This document shows positions 60,328 through 64,000 of a stretch of DNA of 64,000 bases, one piece after another. The notes beneath the pieces were generated by a model. The model saw nothing but the letters and a program-made list of their open reading frames with translations. It did not search any database and had not been told where the DNA came from. This DNA is from DASYQD01 sp963846495 (GTDB lineage Bacteria; Acidobacteriota; Thermoanaerobaculia; Multivoradales; JAIOJS01), in contig CAWJWP010000024.1 in assembly GCA_963846495.1 (NCBI GenBank), positions 186,001-250,000 on the forward strand, written 5' to 3'. A program made the position numbers and the translations under genes. Each line of letters starts with the position of its first letter. The first letter of the stretch is position 1.

Positions 60328-61364
60328 TCCAACCGCTGCTCGGTCAGATGCGGGCTGGCAGGGACATGCAGTCCTTTGCCGAAGCCGTGGTGGACGGGAG
60401 GGTGTGCGTCGTGTTGGGGGCCGGAGCGAGTCAGGAGCTCTCCGGGTGCCTGGCTGGGGTGGCCTGGTGGGAGAGCTTCTGCAAGAAGGCTGGCGTGCCG
60501 GTGCCCAAAGACCCCGGTGTGTCCTGACGTACCAAGAACGAACTTGGACGAGCCTGCCGGACTGCTGGGTGGCGGAGATCTGGCACGAGCGGGTGCCGAT
60601 CGGTTGGACCCGTTGGAGCGGCGACCGCCGCAACCTTCTACGCCGGACGGCCCCTCGGCCACCTTGGTCGGCTCGTCATCGCTTGCGCAGCCATGGCGCC
60701 GAAGCAGCCGTTCCACGCGATCTCTTACAACTACGACACGCTGTTCGAGGAAGCTGTCGCGGCGCTGGGCGCACCGGTCGAAGCCATCGTCGAGGGGCCG
60801 CGCCTCGCGTGGACTTCCCGGCGGCCGGTCGACCACCGGGGCGTCCTGTGGCCCGCAGGCGGTAGGCCCGCAACCGTCAGGGTGCTCCATCCACACGGCT
60901 TGCTGCCGCGGCCCGCCCGTCGGTGGCTGGGTACGCCGCGTCCGATGCCCGAGGCCCCGGTCATCCTGTCCGAGCAGGACTATGAGAAGCGCCGGGAGAT
61001 GCGCGGCCATCCGATGAACATCGCGCAGATCGAAGCGTTCGGGGGCCGACGGTGCGTGTTCTACGGGCTCTCCATGCAGGACGATTGGGTTCGTGCGCTG
61101 GCGCGAATGGCCAACGCCGGAACCTTTGGAGTGGAATACCCCCGACACCTCATCCTGACCACGGGCGAAGGCGCCCCTGGTATCGCCGCGCGATCGTTCG
61201 GCCCCCGATGGTCGCGGGAGCTGGCGAAGCTCGGGATCGCGCGGGTGATCACGCCGAGTCATGATCATCAGAAGTACTGGCTCCGCTTGTTGATGCGTGA
61301 AGTCGCCCGTTGCGGCCGGCCGCTCGCCGACGACGTCCCGGGGATTGCGGCTACTGGCGGGTGA
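60324..61364 (+). CDS. Cassette gene D: SIR2-like NAD-binding domain protein (two compensating frameshifts)
   Basis: About 346 aa. SIR2_2-like motifs appear in order: FAEAVVDGRVCVVLGAGASQELSG (Gly-rich NAD loop, residues 25-40), YAGRPLGHLGRLVIACA, then HAISYNYDTLFEEAV (Asn-Tyr-Asp motif near 135), VRVLHPHGLLP (near 189), VILSEQDYEKR and FYGLSMQDDWVRALARM. The phase shifts by +1 near 60,520 and back near 60,620; the middle piece reads RTNLDEPAGLLGGGDLARAGADRLDPLE. Such domains hydrolyse NAD+ in defence systems (ThsA, DSR, Prometheus-type argonaute partners); activity here is inference. Confidence 0.68.
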
Positions 61365-61441
61365 AGTAGCGAGCGCCGTGTCCAACCGAGGGCGGTTGGT
61401 GAACCGGGGGCGTGCTTCGAGTACCGTTCTCGGCGAAGACA

Positions 61442-63522
61442 CTAGAAGCCGCGAACGGCAGCGCGACCGCGTCCCCCGCGAGGCCGACCAGCCGGCGACG
61501 AGCTCGCGCGGCCATCGAGTTCGAAGCGGTAGAGAGACGCGCCCGGGGGCGCCGGCAACACGCCGGCGCAAGCCGCGTCGCCGAGCATGCGCTGCATGGT
61601 CGCCAGCGCGTGGAAGGCGGGGCGGCGGCGTAGGCCGCCGCCCTCGGCAACCAATAAGCCATAGCCACGAGCGAGGAGCTGCCACCAATAGATGCGCTCG
61701 ACGAGGCCGCTGGCGAGGAGTGGCAGGTAGAAGCGGACGAGGTAGTCGGCGGCCTGCTGCTCGTCGACGGCGACGTCGCGGCCGGCTGGCGAGTGCGGGC
61801 CTTCGCGCAGGGGCCAGTTGACTTCGGTGACCCAGGAGCGCGGCTCGCACCAGCGCGAGGTGTCGGCGATGGCGCGTAGGAGGGCAGCCTTGCGTAACGT
61901 GTCGAAGCCGAGCTGGCGGTTCTCGGGGGCGCCGCGGCGGTCGACGTAGAGGAGGCTCGCGAGGGCGTGGAAGCGGACGCCGAGGTCGGGCCAATTGACG
62001 GCCGCTGCGGTCACGTGCGGCTCGAAGTCGATGACGCCGGGCCCGACGATGGGGACGCCGCGCGGCGCGAGCGCCGCCGCCGCTTCGCGCAGCAGGGCGG
62101 CGTACTCGGCGAGGGTCCAGACGCCCCACTTGCTGCGGTTGATCGCCTGGCCGATCTGGAACGCTCCCGCGTAGGGGGCGAAGCGCTCGCCGAGCTCGCC
62201 GACGGCGCGGCGCCAGCGGCGGAGGTCGCGCACCAGCTCGCGGCGCTGCGGCAGCGCGAAGACGACCTCGATGCCGCGCTCGCGCAGCGCGCGCGCCAGC
62301 GCCTCCTCGTCGTCGTGCGTCTCCTGCCACGGATGGAGGCGCACGAGAGCGTGGCGGACGCCGAGCTCGTCGACGGCTTCGAGCAACGCTGCGGGGTCCT
62401 CGGGGTAGGGCCGCAGGCCGACGCCGATGCCGTCGATGCGCACCGGCTGCGCTGAAGAGGCCGTCGATCAGCTCGCGGTAGCGGCGGCGGATGCGCGGCG
62501 CGGCGGCCGCGGCGACGAGCTGCGCGCGCAGGTGCGAGCCGGCGTCGCGCGCGCGCACGAGCAGCTTCTCGCCGCGGCCGGCGTGCTGGTGGGGCTGGTC
62601 GGAGAGCGGGTCCCAGACGACGCGGTCGCGCAGCGACGCGTCGGCGGGCGGCGGCGGCAGGTGCGGATACGCATGTCGACGCCGAAAGAGCGCGCCGAGC
62701 CCGCGGCGAGCGCCGGCCCGGCCGGCGGCTTCGGGCTTGCCGACTCCACGCAGCTTGTTCTTCAGGCGATGTCGGCCGTGGAAGGAGCGGTGGTAGAGCC
62801 GATAGAGACCCGCCGCGCGCCGTGGGGGCTCGCCGTCGAAGTACGCGCGGAGCAGCGACTCCTGGTCCACCGCGCGATGCACCGGGACTCGTGCGAGGTC
62901 GCGCAGCCGCTGCGACGCGCTCACGCGGCCGAGACGACGGCAGCGGTTGAGGTCGACGACGGAGACCATGAGCGCGCCGTCCTTCCGGCCGAGCAACAGG
63001 TTTCCCGCCGAGAGGTCGCGATGCCAGAAACCCGCTTCGTGAAGCCGTCGCGCTGTCGCCGCTACCGCCGCGAGCAGCTCCACCGCCGGGATCGCCGGGA
63101 AGTCGCGCTCGATCGTCCCGGCCGCCAGCGCGCGGAACGGATAGCGCGCCTCGACGCCGTCGACCAGCCGGCACACGTACCACGCCGGCCCGCGCGCGTC
63201 CTCGCTCTCCGCCCACAGCAGCGGCTCGGGCGTCTCGACGCCCGCCTCCGCCATCGCTCGCGCCGTTGCGAAGCTCCGCCGCGCCTTGCTGCCGCGCCAG
63301 CGCCGCTGCGAGCCGCGGACGCAGCGCCTCGTGGCGGAACTGCTTGACGACCACCTCGCCGACGCCCGGCCACTCCGCCACCCACAGGTAGTTGCGTCCC
63401 CAGTGCAGCGTGCGCTTGGCGTGCGCCGGCTCGAGCAGCTCCGGCAGCGGCGGCGCCACGTCGGCGGCGAGCTCGCCCGTCAACCCCGGCGCCAGCAGCG
63501 CCCGCGCCGGAAGGGGCGCCAC
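61442..63522 (-). CDS. LPS-kinase (Kdo/WaaP-like) fused to TIM-barrel glycosidase-like domain (two frameshifts)
   Basis: About 692 aa when two single-base insertions (near 63,290 and 62,455) are removed. N-terminal half: kinase-like fold with LHWGRNYLWVAEWPGVGEVVVKQF, then HEAGFWHRDLSAGNLLLG (HRD catalytic loop) and VVDLNRCRR (DFG-like Asp). C-terminal half (about 360-692): VRIDGIGVGLRPYPEDPAALLEAVDELG, VIDFEP, WVTEVNWPLREGP (acid/base Glu candidate) and YWWQLLARGYGLL, a glycoside hydrolase-type barrel. The GTG start overlaps the rng stop (TAGTG). The kinase frame has no stop before the barrel, supporting a true fusion. Confidence 0.65.
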
Positions 63523-64000
63523 TAGACCTCCAGCACGTCGTAGCGCTCGTGGTGCATGGCCGCGTCGGCCTGCAGCAGGAGGCTGATGCCGAGCTGCCGC
63601 TCGAGCTCGTCGACGACCGCGCGCTGTTCTTGCTGCAGCGCCCGCGCGACTTCGGGGTTCAGCCGCACCAGCACCTCGCGCGCGCCGGGGTGGAGCGCGC
63701 AGTGGCGCAGCACCTGCCGCCGCACCGCGAACGCCACCGACGCGGCCGACTTGATGCGTCCGCGCGACTCGCAGTACGGACAGGGCTGCGTGAGCTGACG
63801 CTCCAAACTGGGCCGGCTGCGCTTCCGCGTCAGCTCGACCAAGCCCGAACTCGGAGATCGACAGCACCTTGTTCTTGGCGCGGTCGCGCTTGAGCTCCTC
63901 CTCGAGCGCGCCGAAGACCTGCTGGCGGTGCTCGAGGACGGTCATGTCGATCAAGTCGAGGACGAGGATGCCGCCGAGGTTGCGCAGGCGGATCTGGCGC
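63522..64000 (-). CDS. rng: Ribonuclease G/E C-terminal part (one frameshift, cut by window edge)
   Basis: The last roughly 159 residues of an endoribonuclease that processes rRNA 5' ends and mRNA. Conserved text: RQIRLRNLGGILVLDLIDM (catalytic Asp region), VFGALEEELKRDRAKNKVLSISEFGL, then after one extra base near 63,840 VELTRKRSRPSLERQLTQPCPYCESRGRIKSAASVAF, with the CPxC zinc-link cysteines. A C-terminal helical tail follows. The N-terminal S1 domain is outside the window. Downstream kinase fusion overlaps by one base. Confidence 0.93.

Noticed and set aside
60198..63254. 1,018-codon minus-strand frame covering the SIR2 gene's opposite strand
   Set aside because: Only its first roughly 260 codons are the kinase. 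The rest is out of phase with the barrel domain or antisense to the SIR2-like gene.

Overview
The window is a high-GC (roughly 70 percent by eye) bacterial chromosome segment. It carries a Gram-negative type GyrB with a C-terminal insertion, many exported lipoproteins and proteases, a GWxTD-like protein, a two-copy 'YFWFF...FWVFY' module protein and an IPTL-CTERM-like sorting signal. From memory of such families this mix fits Acidobacteriota, most likely Thermoanaerobaculia-like. That placement is inference and was not tested by phylogeny.

Layout. Bases 1-16,200 are a replication and repair core: tadA (cut by the window edge), SRP RNA, dnaX, ybaB, recR, a class III aminotransferase, a double cNMP-domain protein, mutY, then dnaA-dnaN-recF-gyrB-gyrA. 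Candidate promoters and DnaA-box-like sites lie around dnaA and gyrB. Bases 16,200-29,200 hold a small transaldolase, a CPBP protease, an M20 dipeptidase, a CYTH protein, a sugar nucleotidyltransferase, a GntR-regulated ABC exporter whose permease carries a long extracytoplasmic beta-rich domain, several exported or membrane proteins, YhbY, a DUF1684 lipoprotein and a Kazal-domain protein. Bases 29,200-40,300 hold a complete nucleoside-type ABC importer (permease, permease, double ATPase, BMP lipoprotein), a giant NAD-glutamate dehydrogenase and a GT-C type membrane glycosyltransferase. Bases 40,300-45,900 hold a CAU tRNA, a coiled-coil/zinc-ribbon protein, an RNase H-like protein, YggS, DivIVA, a probable nucleotidyltransferase toxin-antitoxin pair and hutI. 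Bases 45,900-56,900 hold proteases (M49, HELLH, an M16 pair), a GWxTD-like protein, DUF3467, an IPTL-CTERM micro-protein and a Wzm/Wzt polysaccharide exporter.

Bases 56,900-61,400 look different and are the best candidate for something undescribed. This is a co-directional cassette of an unknown protein, a roughly 584-residue HExxH metallopeptidase-like protein, a small DUF3892-like protein and a SIR2-like NAD-binding protein whose GTG start overlaps the preceding stop. It is preceded by a 9-bp tandem repeat. By analogy with SIR2-containing immune modules I infer a possible anti-phage or NAD-depletion system. Most of its reading frames are broken by single-base shifts. The window ends with an LPS-kinase/TIM-barrel fusion and RNase G on the minus strand.

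At least eight conserved genes outside the cassette (recF, M20, CYTH, BMP, GDH, kinase fusion twice, rng) each look as if they contain one extra base. In the cassette most breaks look like one missing base. Consensus sequence errors are the simplest reading for the first group; the cassette may be erroneous or decaying. Frameshifted genes are annotated over their full inferred span.
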